Position numbers and translations under genes: made by a program
Notes under the pieces: model-generated
Seen by the model: the letters and a program-made list of their open reading frames with translations, nothing else
Database searches by the model: none
What the model was told of the DNA's origin: nothing
DNA from: DATARH01 sp050246595
GTDB lineage: Bacteria; Pseudomonadota; Alphaproteobacteria; ATCC43930; CGMCC-115725
Direction: 5' to 3'
Assembly (NCBI GenBank): GCA_050246595.1
Contig: JBFWVT010000029.1
Coordinates: 1-57,698 of the forward strand
Length of the DNA: 57,698 bases
Shown: in pieces, positions 9,025-16,830 of the stretch
How positions within the stretch are numbered: the stretch's first letter is position 1
Layout of the letters: each line of letters starts with the position of its first letter

Positions 9025-9051
9025 AAGCAGGTCAGGCTGGGAACGGGCGCG

Positions 9052-9618
9052 GTGTCATCGCCTCGACATTCGACCGACGCGGCGCCGGTCCGCAGCTGCG
9101 GCGATTGCTCGCTGTGCTGCAAGGTCATGGAGATCGCGACGCTGGGAAAACCGCCGGGTTCGTGGTGCTGGCACTGCAAGCCTCCCCGCGGCTGTACGAT
9201 CTACCCCGATCGCCCGCAGGAATGCGGCAATTTCAACTGTCTGTGGCTGGTTAATCCAAAGCTCGGGGAGGAATGGAAGCCGAACCGCTGCAAGATGGTT
9301 CTGGTGACCGATCTCGACGGCGGACGACTCATCGCGCATGTCGATCCGCAGCAGCCGGACGCGTGGCAGCGCCGCCCGTATTACGCGATGCTGAAGGACT
9401 GGGCACGGCGTTCGGCGTCGTTCCAGGGCCAGGTCATCGCGGCCGTGGGTCGCCATATGTACATGATCCTGCCGGACCGGGACGTCGATCTCGGCGTGGT
9501 CGGTCTCGACGAATTCATCGTCGTCAACCAGGTCGAAACCCCTTCCGGCCTCAGGCTGGAGCCGGCGAAAATCGGAAGCGACGACCCGCGGGCACGCGGC
9601 TTTCAGCATAAATCGTAA
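9052..9618 (+). CDS. YkgJ-family cysteine-cluster protein
   Basis: 188 residues with a GTG start. The N-terminal half holds the CxxCxxCC pattern CGDCSLCC (Cys16, 19, 22, 23) and further cysteines at 39, 42, 48, 58 and 63. This is the YkgJ/UPF0153 zinc- or iron-chelating fold. The C-terminal half has no recognisable motif. It starts 27 bp after the kinase gene in the same direction, so it may be cotranscribed. The family has no established function beyond presumed metal binding. Confidence 0.85.
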   Translation: MSSPRHSTDAAPVRSCGDCSLCCKVMEIATLGKPPGSWCWHCKPPRGCTIYPDRPQECGNFNCLWLVNPKLGEEWKPNRCKMVLVTDLDGGRLIAHVDPQQPDAWQRRPYYAMLKDWARRSASFQGQVIAAVGRHMYMILPDRDVDLGVVGLDEFIVVNQVETPSGLRLEPAKIGSDDPRARGFQHKS

Positions 9619-9628
9619 CCAGAAACGC

Positions 9629-9710
9629 CGCAGTCCCGGCGTAAGCCGGGACCCGCAATGCGACAACTCGACTGCCGACAAGCGGACCCCGGCTTTCGCC
9701 GGGGCTGCGA
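9629..9710. repeat. dispersed palindromic repeat, family B copy 1
   Basis: The element begins CGCAGTCCCGGCGTAAGCCG and returns as ACCCCGGCTTTCGCCGGGGC, two short hairpins in inverted arrangement. It separates the convergent YkgJ-type and esterase genes. A second copy of the same design is at 12348-12427. Confidence 0.8.
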
Positions 9711-9723
9711 CATTGTTTGCTGT

Positions 9724-11310
9724 CTACGACAGTGAGCCGCGAGTCGCGATCGGCTCCCACAACAGGCGGGCATCGCGGTCGGGGTCGGCGACGACGCGGC
9801 ATTCGCGGTCGAATACCATCGTCGCGCGCCCTTTCTGCGTATAAGCAGGCCAGGATGGCAAGGCCGGGTTTTCCGGGCTGCCGGTATGCGCGAATGCCGC
9901 CCAGGTCCCCGACACGACCGCAGCAAGCTCGCGGGCGCTGGGCGCATTCTTTGTCGTGTCCGGCACATCCGTATTGTCGAAAACGAACGGCAGGTCCATC
10001 GCATGATGCGCCTGCAAGCGCCCGTCGCAGGACGGCGACCGCCAGTCGAGCGAGTACATCCAGACCGGCGCGCCCTGCTGGACGGCTTTGCGCTCGGCGA
10101 GCATCACCGTGCGCACCCAGAAATTCGAGCCGGTCAGCGCCGCGATCAGCAGATCCTCGCGACTCGCGCCGGGGCGCAGCGTGCGGTAGAGGTCGAGCAC
10201 ACGGTCGGTATCGGCCCCGGCGACCGCGGCGATGCGGCGGCGCAGCGAGTCCTCGGTGACGCGGCGTTCCCACACCTCGTCGTCATCGGCGAGAAAAAAG
10301 CCGCTTTCCTCGCGCGTGCCGCCGATCAGCAGCGGGATGTCGCGCGCGATCTCCGGGGCCGCCGGATCGAAGGGCTGCGTCGGAAGATCGGTCCCGTCGA
10401 CGGTCGGGCCGAAATCGTAGCGGTCGAGCAAGGGCAGAGCCGGACGGCCGATTGCGCGTGCGGCCGGTGCGATCGAAGCGGCGAGACGCTCGGCCGGAAC
10501 CCCGTGCAGCCGCCCGCAGTCGCCGCGGGGGATGCCGAGTTCTTTTATTACGGCTTCGGTCAGCGCGGCGGCGCGCTCGCTTGTGCGGACCCGGATCGCG
10601 GCGCCGCTCTGGATCACGGCGCGATGAAACAGCCCGCTTGCGCTCGGCATTGCCAATAGGACGCTGACCTTTCCGCCGCCGCCCGACTCGCCAAAGATCG
10701 TCACATTGCCGGGATCGCCGCCGAACCGGTCGATAGTGTCGCGCACCCATGCGAGCGCGGCGACCAGGTCGAGCATCCCGGCATTGCCGGAATGCGCGTA
10801 GCGCTCGCCGCCGAAATCGGCGAGGTGCAGAAAGCCGAAGATGTTCAGGCGATGGTTGACGCTGACCACGACGACATCGCCGCGTCTCGCGAGATTGGCG
10901 CCGTCGGTCACGGCGCGGTTGCCCGAGCCGTAGGCGAACGCACCGCCGTGCAGCCAGACCATCACCGGCCGTTTCGCGCCGTCGCCGGTGCCGGGAGTCC
11001 AGACATTCAGCGTCAGACAATCCTCGCTCTCGGGACTGGCATCGGCGAGACCCAGGATCGTGCGCAGTTCCGGGCGGCGCTCGGGCCGTCCCGGTAATTG
11101 CGGCGCCTGTGCGTGGTAGGAGATTGCCTCGCGCACGCCGGCCCAGGACTCGGGCGGTCGCGGCGGCATAAAACGGTTGGCGCCTCCGGTCGGCGCGCCG
11201 TAGGGAATGCCCTTGAAGGCCGAAATTCCGTTTGCGGTGACGCCGCGTACTTTGCCGGCGGCGGTCTCGATGATCGGCGACGGAGTGGCAGTCGATACAT
11301 CATTGGCCAT
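9724..11310 (-). CDS. type-B carboxylesterase (para-nitrobenzyl esterase family)
   Basis: Alpha/beta-hydrolase of 528 residues that cleaves carboxylic esters. The signature EDCLTLNVW (96-104) is present, and the oxyanion segment is HGGAF (121-125). The nucleophile elbow FGESGGGG puts Ser209 where most relatives have GESAGG. The catalytic histidine is in the QAHHAMDLPF segment near the C-terminus. No signal peptide is visible, so it is probably cytosolic. The ATG at 11310 is preferred; the frame stays open further upstream but runs into the neighbouring agmatinase gene. Substrate unknown. Confidence 0.92.
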   Translation of the reverse strand: MANDVSTATPSPIIETAAGKVRGVTANGISAFKGIPYGAPTGGANRFMPPRPPESWAGVREAISYHAQAPQLPGRPERRPELRTILGLADASPESEDCLTLNVWTPGTGDGAKRPVMVWLHGGAFAYGSGNRAVTDGANLARRGDVVVVSVNHRLNIFGFLHLADFGGERYAHSGNAGMLDLVAALAWVRDTIDRFGGDPGNVTIFGESGGGGKVSVLLAMPSASGLFHRAVIQSGAAIRVRTSERAAALTEAVIKELGIPRGDCGRLHGVPAERLAASIAPAARAIGRPALPLLDRYDFGPTVDGTDLPTQPFDPAAPEIARDIPLLIGGTREESGFFLADDDEVWERRVTEDSLRRRIAAVAGADTDRVLDLYRTLRPGASREDLLIAALTGSNFWVRTVMLAERKAVQQGAPVWMYSLDWRSPSCDGRLQAHHAMDLPFVFDNTDVPDTTKNAPSARELAAVVSGTWAAFAHTGSPENPALPSWPAYTQKGRATMVFDRECRVVADPDRDARLLWEPIATRGSLS

Positions 11311-11342
11311 TGCGCTTCCCCCTTCGCGGTATGACACGGAAA

Positions 11343-12320
11343 TTACAGGCGGCGCAGACGGTTCCTGCGGCGATGCACGGCGGGGGCCAGCACGCACAGG
11401 ATCTCGAACATCATCGTCGCGCCGACCAGCGCCGTGTTGCCCGTGGGATCGAAGGGCGGCGACACCTCGACGACATCGCCGCCGACCAGGTCGAGACCGT
11501 CGAGACCGCGGATCATGCGTTGCGCGTCGGCCGTCGAGAAGCCGCCGATCTCCGGTGTGCCGGTGCCCGGCGCGTAAACCGGGTCCAGCCCGTCGACATC
11601 GAAGCTGACATAAACCGGGCCGTCGCCGACGATCCGGCGCGCCTCGGCCATCACGCCGTCCGGGCCGAGACGGAAGAATTCCTCGATAGGTACGATGCGG
11701 ATGCCGGCGCTCTCGGCCCAATCCTTCTCGTCGGCGGAATACATCGAGCCGCGGATGCCGATCTGGATCATCCGCTTCGGGTCGATCAGCCCTTCCTCGA
11801 TCGCGCGGCGGAACGGCGTGCCGTGCGTGTATTTCTCGCCGCCGAAATAGCTGTCGTTCGTGTCCGAATGCGCGTCGAAATGCACGATTCCGACCGGACG
11901 CTCGGTTGCGACCGCGCGCAGGATCGGCAGGGTAATCAGATGATCGCCGCCGGCCGCCAGCGGCGCTGCGCCGGCCTGGTGCAGGCGGCTGAAAAATTCC
12001 TCGATGCGCTTCAGCGAGTCCTGGAGGTCGATCGGGTTGACCGGCGCGTCGCCGTGGTCGCCGACCCAGCAGAGTTCATAGGGTGCGACGAGACTGACGT
12101 GGTGCACAAGCCGCATCAGGGTGGACATGTTGCGAATTTCGCGCGGGCCGTGGCGTGCGCCGGGCCGGTTTGTCGTGCCGCCGTCCCACGGCACGCCGCA
12201 CAGCGCGATGTCGAGCTTTGCGGGATCGCGCTCGATCGGCAGCCGCATAAAGGTCGCGACCTCGCCGAAACGCGGCATTACGAGACCGGATAGCGGCTGG
12301 GGGAATGGGTCGGTCGTCAT
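11343..12320 (-). CDS. agmatinase/ureohydrolase-family protein
   Basis: 325-residue ureohydrolase with both manganese-site motifs intact: GGDH (124-127), DAHSD (149-153) and SFDVDGLDP (239-247). The family hydrolyses guanidino compounds to urea plus an amine. Agmatine, guanidinobutyrate and guanidinopropionate are all possible here, and sequence alone does not separate them. It is transcribed toward the esterase with a 32-bp gap, so the two may form an operon. A palindromic repeat lies upstream. Confidence 0.9.
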   Translation of the reverse strand: MTTDPFPQPLSGLVMPRFGEVATFMRLPIERDPAKLDIALCGVPWDGGTTNRPGARHGPREIRNMSTLMRLVHHVSLVAPYELCWVGDHGDAPVNPIDLQDSLKRIEEFFSRLHQAGAAPLAAGGDHLITLPILRAVATERPVGIVHFDAHSDTNDSYFGGEKYTHGTPFRRAIEEGLIDPKRMIQIGIRGSMYSADEKDWAESAGIRIVPIEEFFRLGPDGVMAEARRIVGDGPVYVSFDVDGLDPVYAPGTGTPEIGGFSTADAQRMIRGLDGLDLVGGDVVEVSPPFDPTGNTALVGATMMFEILCVLAPAVHRRRNRLRRL

Positions 12321-12347
12321 GCAACAGCTTTACCGCAAGCTCCAATT

Positions 12348-12427
12348 GCAGTCCCGGCGAAAGCCGGGAGCCATTTCTCAATCAACTCCACTGAGGACAA
12401 ATGGGTCCCGGCTCGCGCCGGGACAGG
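12348..12427. repeat. dispersed palindromic repeat, family B copy 2
   Basis: Begins GCAGTCCCGGCGAAAGCCGG and returns as GGGTCCCGGCTCGCGCCGGG, matching the copy at 9629-9710. It fills the space between the MFS gene stop and the agmatinase start, so any readthrough between those genes crosses it. Confidence 0.8.
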
Positions 12428-12429
12428 CT

Positions 12430-13641
12430 CTAAGCACAACCCTGGGGGCGATGCGGCGGGACGTTTCCCGCCCGGATAAACCCCTCGTACAGGACCAGAA
12501 GCAGGACGGCGGCGATGAAGATCGCCAATCCGACAACTTCAAGCCCGAACGAGCGAGCGAGTACACCGGTCAACGCGGTCAGCGCGGCGCCGCCCAGACC
12601 GGCGGCTGCGATCTGAAAACCGATGGCGCTGTTGGCATGCTCCCGTCCCACTCGGGCAGGGGTCAGGCTGATAAGCGAGGCGAAGACCGGCGCGAAAAAG
12701 AAGCCGATCATCATCAGCCCGGCAAGACCAAGAAACGGGGCGGGATCGAGCCAAAAGAGCAGCGCACCGGCCATGCTGCCGATCATGCAGAGCCGCAGCG
12801 TTCCGACCAGCGGGACGCGGTTGGCCAGAAAGCCGAAGATGATCCTGCCGACCATCAGGCTTCCCCAGTAAAGGCTTACGAACAGCCCCGCCGTCGTTTC
12901 CGATACGCCTCGGGCAAGCGTCAACAGGGAATAGCTCCACTGTGCCGCCGTCATCTCGATGCCCGTGTAGGAGAAAAACATCAGCATTCCCAGCCAGACA
13001 ACAGGCCGCCGCAGGGTGCTGAGGGTCGGTGCCGCGGTGGTGCGGGGCGTGTCTTGGCCGCCGGCCTCGGCTACCTCCGTCGTCTCCGTCGCCTCGGTCC
13101 AGCGTTTGCGGGTCAGAAAAAATGTCGCCGCCAGGCCCATCTGGAGCGCTCCGACGATCAGATAGCTCAGCCGCCAGGTCTGGCCGGCGCCAAGCACCGC
13201 CGTCACGATCAAGGGTCCGAGGGTTGTGCCCAGGCCGAAAAAAGCATGCAGCCAATTGAGTGTCCCAGGGCTGAAATGCCTGGCGCCATAGGCGTTGAGA
13301 CCGGCATCGATTGCTCCCCCTCCAACCCCGGCGACAAACCCAAGCAGAACCATCAGCCACCAATACGGGGTGACGGCAAAACCGAGGAGCGCGACGGCGG
13401 CGGCCAGAGTTGAGAGGGTCAGCACCGTGCCGATGGGCAGCAGGCGCAGAACCATCCCGCTGGAAAAACTCGCCGCGAGGTAGCCCGCCGTGGTGACGGC
13501 CACCAGCAAACCGAGACTGTCGAGCGGACGCCCGAAATCGCTCCGTATCGAGGGCCAGGAGACGCCCAGCAGACCATCCGGCAGGCCGAGGCTGGTAAAG
13601 GCAACAAACGCCAGGGCTGCGAGAAAGGCGCGCTGCGGCAT
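12430..13641 (-). CDS. MFS transporter
   Basis: Major facilitator carrier of 403 residues with about 12 predicted membrane helices. They fall in two halves split by a charged loop near residues 178-207 (RKRWTEATETTEVAEAGG...). The N-terminus FTSLGLPDGLLGVSWPSIR resembles the FucP/sugar and drug porter branch often found in alphaproteobacteria. A substrate cannot be assigned. An AAGGA ribosome site precedes the ATG. A monocistronic unit is likely because repeats flank its 3' end. Confidence 0.88.
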   Translation of the reverse strand: MPQRAFLAALAFVAFTSLGLPDGLLGVSWPSIRSDFGRPLDSLGLLVAVTTAGYLAASFSSGMVLRLLPIGTVLTLSTLAAAVALLGFAVTPYWWLMVLLGFVAGVGGGAIDAGLNAYGARHFSPGTLNWLHAFFGLGTTLGPLIVTAVLGAGQTWRLSYLIVGALQMGLAATFFLTRKRWTEATETTEVAEAGGQDTPRTTAAPTLSTLRRPVVWLGMLMFFSYTGIEMTAAQWSYSLLTLARGVSETTAGLFVSLYWGSLMVGRIIFGFLANRVPLVGTLRLCMIGSMAGALLFWLDPAPFLGLAGLMMIGFFFAPVFASLISLTPARVGREHANSAIGFQIAAAGLGGAALTALTGVLARSFGLEVVGLAIFIAAVLLLVLYEGFIRAGNVPPHRPQGCA

Positions 13642-13840
13642 CGGAGGAGTCCTTGAAGCCCGGAGTTGCCCGGCGCCTCCCGACCCTTGATCTTGACGCC
13701 GAGGCGGCTGAACCTGATGCGCCCGGCAGCCTCACCCGCGTCGAGTACGTCGCTTTGGGGCCGGCACCGGGGGGTATACGCCGGCCGGGGTGATGCCGTA
13801 AGCTGCCGGATACCGCCCGTCCGAGCATAGGAGCCGCCCG

Positions 13841-15484
13841 ATGAAGGTCACCAACGCGATCGCCGAGATCCTGAAGAAGGAAGGGATCGAGTGGCTGATC
13901 GGCTATCCGGTCAACCCGATCATCGAGGGCGCGGCCGAGGCCGATATCCGCACGATCATGGTGCGCCAGGAACGCATCGGCATCCATATGTGCGACGCCA
14001 TCGCCAAGGTCACCTCGGGCGACAAGATCGGCGTCTTTGTCATGCAGCACGGGCCGGGCACCGAGAACGCCTTTGGCGGCGTCGCGCAATCCTACGGCGA
14101 TTCCTGCCCGGTAGTGATCCTGCCGGCCGGTTACGCGCGCAACATCAACCAGGTGCATCCGAACTTCAACGCCGCGATCAATTTCCGCAACGTCACCAAA
14201 TCCTCGGAGCAGGTCACGGTCGCCGATGCGACGGTCGAGGCGCTGCGCCGCGCCTTTACGGTCGTCAAAAACGGCCGCCCCGGCCCGGTGCTGGTCGAAT
14301 TCCCGACCGACATTCTGCGCGAGGACATTCCCGACGCGCTGGTCGCCGAGTACACCCGGACGCCGCGCTTGCGGAGCGGCCCGGACCCGCAATCGGTGTC
14401 GAAAATCGCCGAGGCGCTGGTCGCGGCAAACCGGCCGGTCATCGTCGCCGGGCAGGGCATCCATTACGCGAAGGCATGGCCGCAATTGAAGGCGTTGGCC
14501 GAACTGCTCGAAGCACCGGTAATGACCACATTGCCGGGCAAGAGCGCCTTCCCGGAAAACCATCCCTTGTCGCTCGGCTCGGGCGGCATCGGCATTGGCG
14601 GGCATCTCTGGCACATGCTGGAGAATGCCGATTTCATCTTCGGCATCGGGTGCAGCTTTACGCGCTCCAGCTTTGCGACGCCGATGCCGAAGGGAAAAAA
14701 GATCGCGCATGCGACCTTGGACCCCTATGCGATCAACAAGGACGTGCCGGTCGAACTGGCGGCGGTCGGCGACGCCGGGCTGACGCTCGACGCCTTGCTC
14801 GAAGAGGTGAGGGGCCGTCTAAAAGGGAAACCGCGCGACCGGCTGGCTTCGGTGACGCGCGAGATCCGCAGCCACCGCGAGGAGTGGCTGGGCAAGTGGA
14901 TGCACCGGCTGACCTCGGATTCGGCGCCGATCTCGCCCTATCGCGTGGTCTGGGACCTGCTGCACACGGTCAATGTCAAAAACACGATCATCACGCATGA
15001 CGCCGGCAGCCCGCGTGACCAGATTTCGCCGTTCTGGGTCAGCGAGACGCCGCTCTCTTATCTGGGCTGGGGCAAGACTACCCAGCTCGGCTACGGTCTC
15101 GGCATCGCGATGGGCGCCAAGCTCGCCTGCCCCGACAAGCTCTGCGTCAATTTCTGGGGCGACGCGGCGATCGGCTTCACCGGCATGGATTTCGAGACAG
15201 CGGTGCGCGAGCGGCTACCGATCCTGTCGATCCTGTCGAACAATTTTTCGATGGCGATCGAATTGAAGGTGATGCCGGTCTCGACCGAGAAGTACCGCTC
15301 GACCGATATCAGCGGCAATTACGCCGATTTCGCGAAGGCGTTGGGCGGTTATGGCGAGCGCGTCACCGAACCCGGCCAGATCAAGGACGCGATCCGCCGC
15401 GGCGTCAAGGCGAACCAGGAGGGCAAGCCGGCGCTGCTCGAATTCATCACCGAGAAGGCCACCGACGTATCGCGCTTTCCGTGA
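13841..15484 (+). CDS. thiamine-diphosphate-dependent enzyme, acetolactate synthase-like
   Basis: 547 residues with the three-domain ThDP decarboxylase/synthase fold. The catalytic glutamate is Glu44 in MVRQERIG. The central domain runs about 190-330. The metal/ThDP motif is GDAAIG (from 440) with NN at 467-468. It differs from true acetolactate synthase in having the Q-to-E-rich start MKVTNAIAEILKKEGIEWLIGYP and in lacking a nearby ilvN regulatory subunit. Such genes are usually labelled simply thiamine pyrophosphate-requiring protein. AGGAG precedes the ATG by seven bases. The substrate is unknown. Confidence 0.88.
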   Translation: MKVTNAIAEILKKEGIEWLIGYPVNPIIEGAAEADIRTIMVRQERIGIHMCDAIAKVTSGDKIGVFVMQHGPGTENAFGGVAQSYGDSCPVVILPAGYARNINQVHPNFNAAINFRNVTKSSEQVTVADATVEALRRAFTVVKNGRPGPVLVEFPTDILREDIPDALVAEYTRTPRLRSGPDPQSVSKIAEALVAANRPVIVAGQGIHYAKAWPQLKALAELLEAPVMTTLPGKSAFPENHPLSLGSGGIGIGGHLWHMLENADFIFGIGCSFTRSSFATPMPKGKKIAHATLDPYAINKDVPVELAAVGDAGLTLDALLEEVRGRLKGKPRDRLASVTREIRSHREEWLGKWMHRLTSDSAPISPYRVVWDLLHTVNVKNTIITHDAGSPRDQISPFWVSETPLSYLGWGKTTQLGYGLGIAMGAKLACPDKLCVNFWGDAAIGFTGMDFETAVRERLPILSILSNNFSMAIELKVMPVSTEKYRSTDISGNYADFAKALGGYGERVTEPGQIKDAIRRGVKANQEGKPALLEFITEKATDVSRFP

Positions 15485-15546
15485 TTCGAGAGCCGACCGT
15501 CGCTCTCTCTATCAGGGGTGCCGCGCCCTCGCGAGAATAGCGCCGA

Positions 15547-15966
15547 TCAGGCCTCGGGTATGCTCCAGTCCTCGATCCGCAGATCGGGGACGCGGGCAAA
15601 CTCGCCGACATTGGCAGTGACGACGGTCATGCCGGTCCGCAGGCCTTGCGCTGCAATCAGCAGATCGTAAGGCCCGATCGGGGTTCCACCTGCTTCCAGT
15701 CGCGCGCGGAGCACCCCGGCGATCTCCGCATCCGCCGCCTCGAACAGCACGATGTCGATCTGCCCCGATAAGAACGCGCGGAGGCGCTCGGTGTTCTCGC
15801 GCTGATGCCAACTGCGCGCGACCCCGTAATGCAGTTCGAACAGAACCACGGCCGATATGGCGACAGCGGCGCGCCCGGCGAGAACGGTCCGCAGCCGTTC
15901 GCGGACGCGCCGCTGTCGGTTCCGAAGCACGGCAATTGCCGCATTGGTGTCGAGCAGATAATTCAC
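15547..15966 (-). CDS. vapC: PIN-domain toxin, VapC type
   Basis: 139-residue PIN ribonuclease with the acidic active-site set Asp6 (LLDTN), Glu44, Asp101 (GPYDLLIAA) and polar Asn119 (VVTANVGEF). VapC toxins cut tRNA or rRNA and are neutralised by VapB. The GTG start overlaps the antitoxin stop by 4 bp (GTGA), the usual toxin-antitoxin coupling. No catalytic residue is missing, so the toxin looks active. The RNA target is unknown. Confidence 0.92.
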   Translation of the reverse strand: MNYLLDTNAAIAVLRNRQRRVRERLRTVLAGRAAVAISAVVLFELHYGVARSWHQRENTERLRAFLSGQIDIVLFEAADAEIAGVLRARLEAGGTPIGPYDLLIAAQGLRTGMTVVTANVGEFARVPDLRIEDWSIPEA

Positions 15967-16211
15967 TCGAACAGGTCTTCCGGTGACGGCATCGGCGGCT
16001 GAGCGCGGCCCTCTTCCATAAACGGGATGTCGGCAAAACGATCAAGAGACGCGAACCACTCGTCGGTGTCGCCGACGATCGGTTCGAGCAGCACGCCTTG
16101 CGGAACGCGGCGGACGCGCACTCGATCCCCCGGCAGCCTGAAGGCCAGAGGCAATCGCACCGCTTGGCTGCGCCCGTGCATGAAAATCTTCGCTATCCCG
16201 GTTTCCGCCAC
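15963..16211 (-). CDS. vapB: VapB-type antitoxin (AbrB/SpoVT fold)
   Basis: 82 residues. The N-terminal half IAKIFMHGRSQAVRLPLAFR and the following VRVRR strand are the swapped-hairpin DNA-binding fold of VapB. The C-terminal half, with FADIPFMEEGR, would wrap the toxin. A GTG start has GGAGG nine bases upstream. First gene of the vapBC operon, it presumably autorepresses through the AT-rich inverted repeat just upstream. Confidence 0.9.
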   Translation of the reverse strand: MAETGIAKIFMHGRSQAVRLPLAFRLPGDRVRVRRVPQGVLLEPIVGDTDEWFASLDRFADIPFMEEGRAQPPMPSPEDLFE

Positions 16212-16230
16212 TGCGTGATCCCTCCGTCAG

Positions 16231-16249
16231 TATACATCAACAATATATA
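16231..16249 (-). promoter_or_regulatory. candidate vapBC operator
   Basis: TATACAT and ATATATA form 7-bp arms with one mismatch around a 5-bp spacer. The stretch lies 20 bp before the vapB start and is strikingly AT-rich against its GC-rich surroundings. On the minus strand it also offers a TATATT-like -10 element. Autoregulation at such a site is normal for VapB families; binding here is inferred. Confidence 0.55.
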
Positions 16250-16345
16250 TCGAGAGCTTGGGTCAAATCCAATGGCGTGTTGAGGCGGAACCGCTGGCGG
16301 CATAGTCTTCAGATCCGCAAAGCTGGGAAAACGGAGAGGGTCGAA

Positions 16346-16804
16346 ATGCCGTTGCCGCAGGATATCCGTCCGGTGTTTCAGGACATCCAGGACACGCTGG
16401 TGCGCTCGGATGCGCCGTGGATCGAGCAGTCGCCGATGTCGAAGGTCAAGGTGCTGTGGGTCGGGCGCGAGACCGGTACCTGGGCCTCGCTGCACCACTG
16501 GAAAAAGGGCTATGTCGCGCCGCGGCACAAACACCTCGCCGGCGCGCACGCCTATGTTCTGTCGGGCAAATTGCAGGTGCGCGACGGCGTGCTGAACGCC
16601 GGCGATTACGTCTATGAACCCTCGGGCGTTTTGCACGACGAGACCACCGCGCTCGAAGACACGACGTATCTGTTCATCTGCAACGGCGCGGTGTTGTTCT
16701 TCGACGAAAACGGCTTTATCCGTTACACGAATTGGGAGGTCATGGAGAGGCTGCGCGCGCAGGCCGAAACCCGGGCGGCGCCGCACGCCGCAGCCGCGGA
16801 GTAG
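16346..16804 (+). CDS. cupin-domain protein
   Basis: 152-residue single-domain cupin. The histidine-rich motif 1 reads HHWKKGYVAPRHKHLAGAHAYVLSG, a stretch of about 25 residues. Motif 2 is GDYVYEPSGVLHDE. Metal ligands are therefore complete. The closest described relatives I recognise are 2,4'-dihydroxyacetophenone dioxygenase-like and ChrR-like cupins. The ATG at 16346 follows GGAGAGGG and gives the compact form; an earlier in-frame ATG at 16277 is less likely. The reaction is unknown. Confidence 0.82.
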   Translation: MPLPQDIRPVFQDIQDTLVRSDAPWIEQSPMSKVKVLWVGRETGTWASLHHWKKGYVAPRHKHLAGAHAYVLSGKLQVRDGVLNAGDYVYEPSGVLHDETTALEDTTYLFICNGAVLFFDENGFIRYTNWEVMERLRAQAETRAAPHAAAAE

Positions 16805-16830
16805 AGCAACGCGCGTCGCGCCCGGCGTGT

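Noticed and set aside
13700..13740. Possible TPP riboswitch before the ThDP enzyme (CTGAACCTGATGCGCCC)
   Set aside because: The conserved CTGAGA half and the pairing stems are absent; the gene uses, and does not make, ThDP.
13841..15484. Biosynthetic acetolactate synthase (ilvB)
   Set aside because: No ilvN or ilvC is adjacent and the N-terminal sequence differs from IlvB; the fold alone does not justify the symbol.
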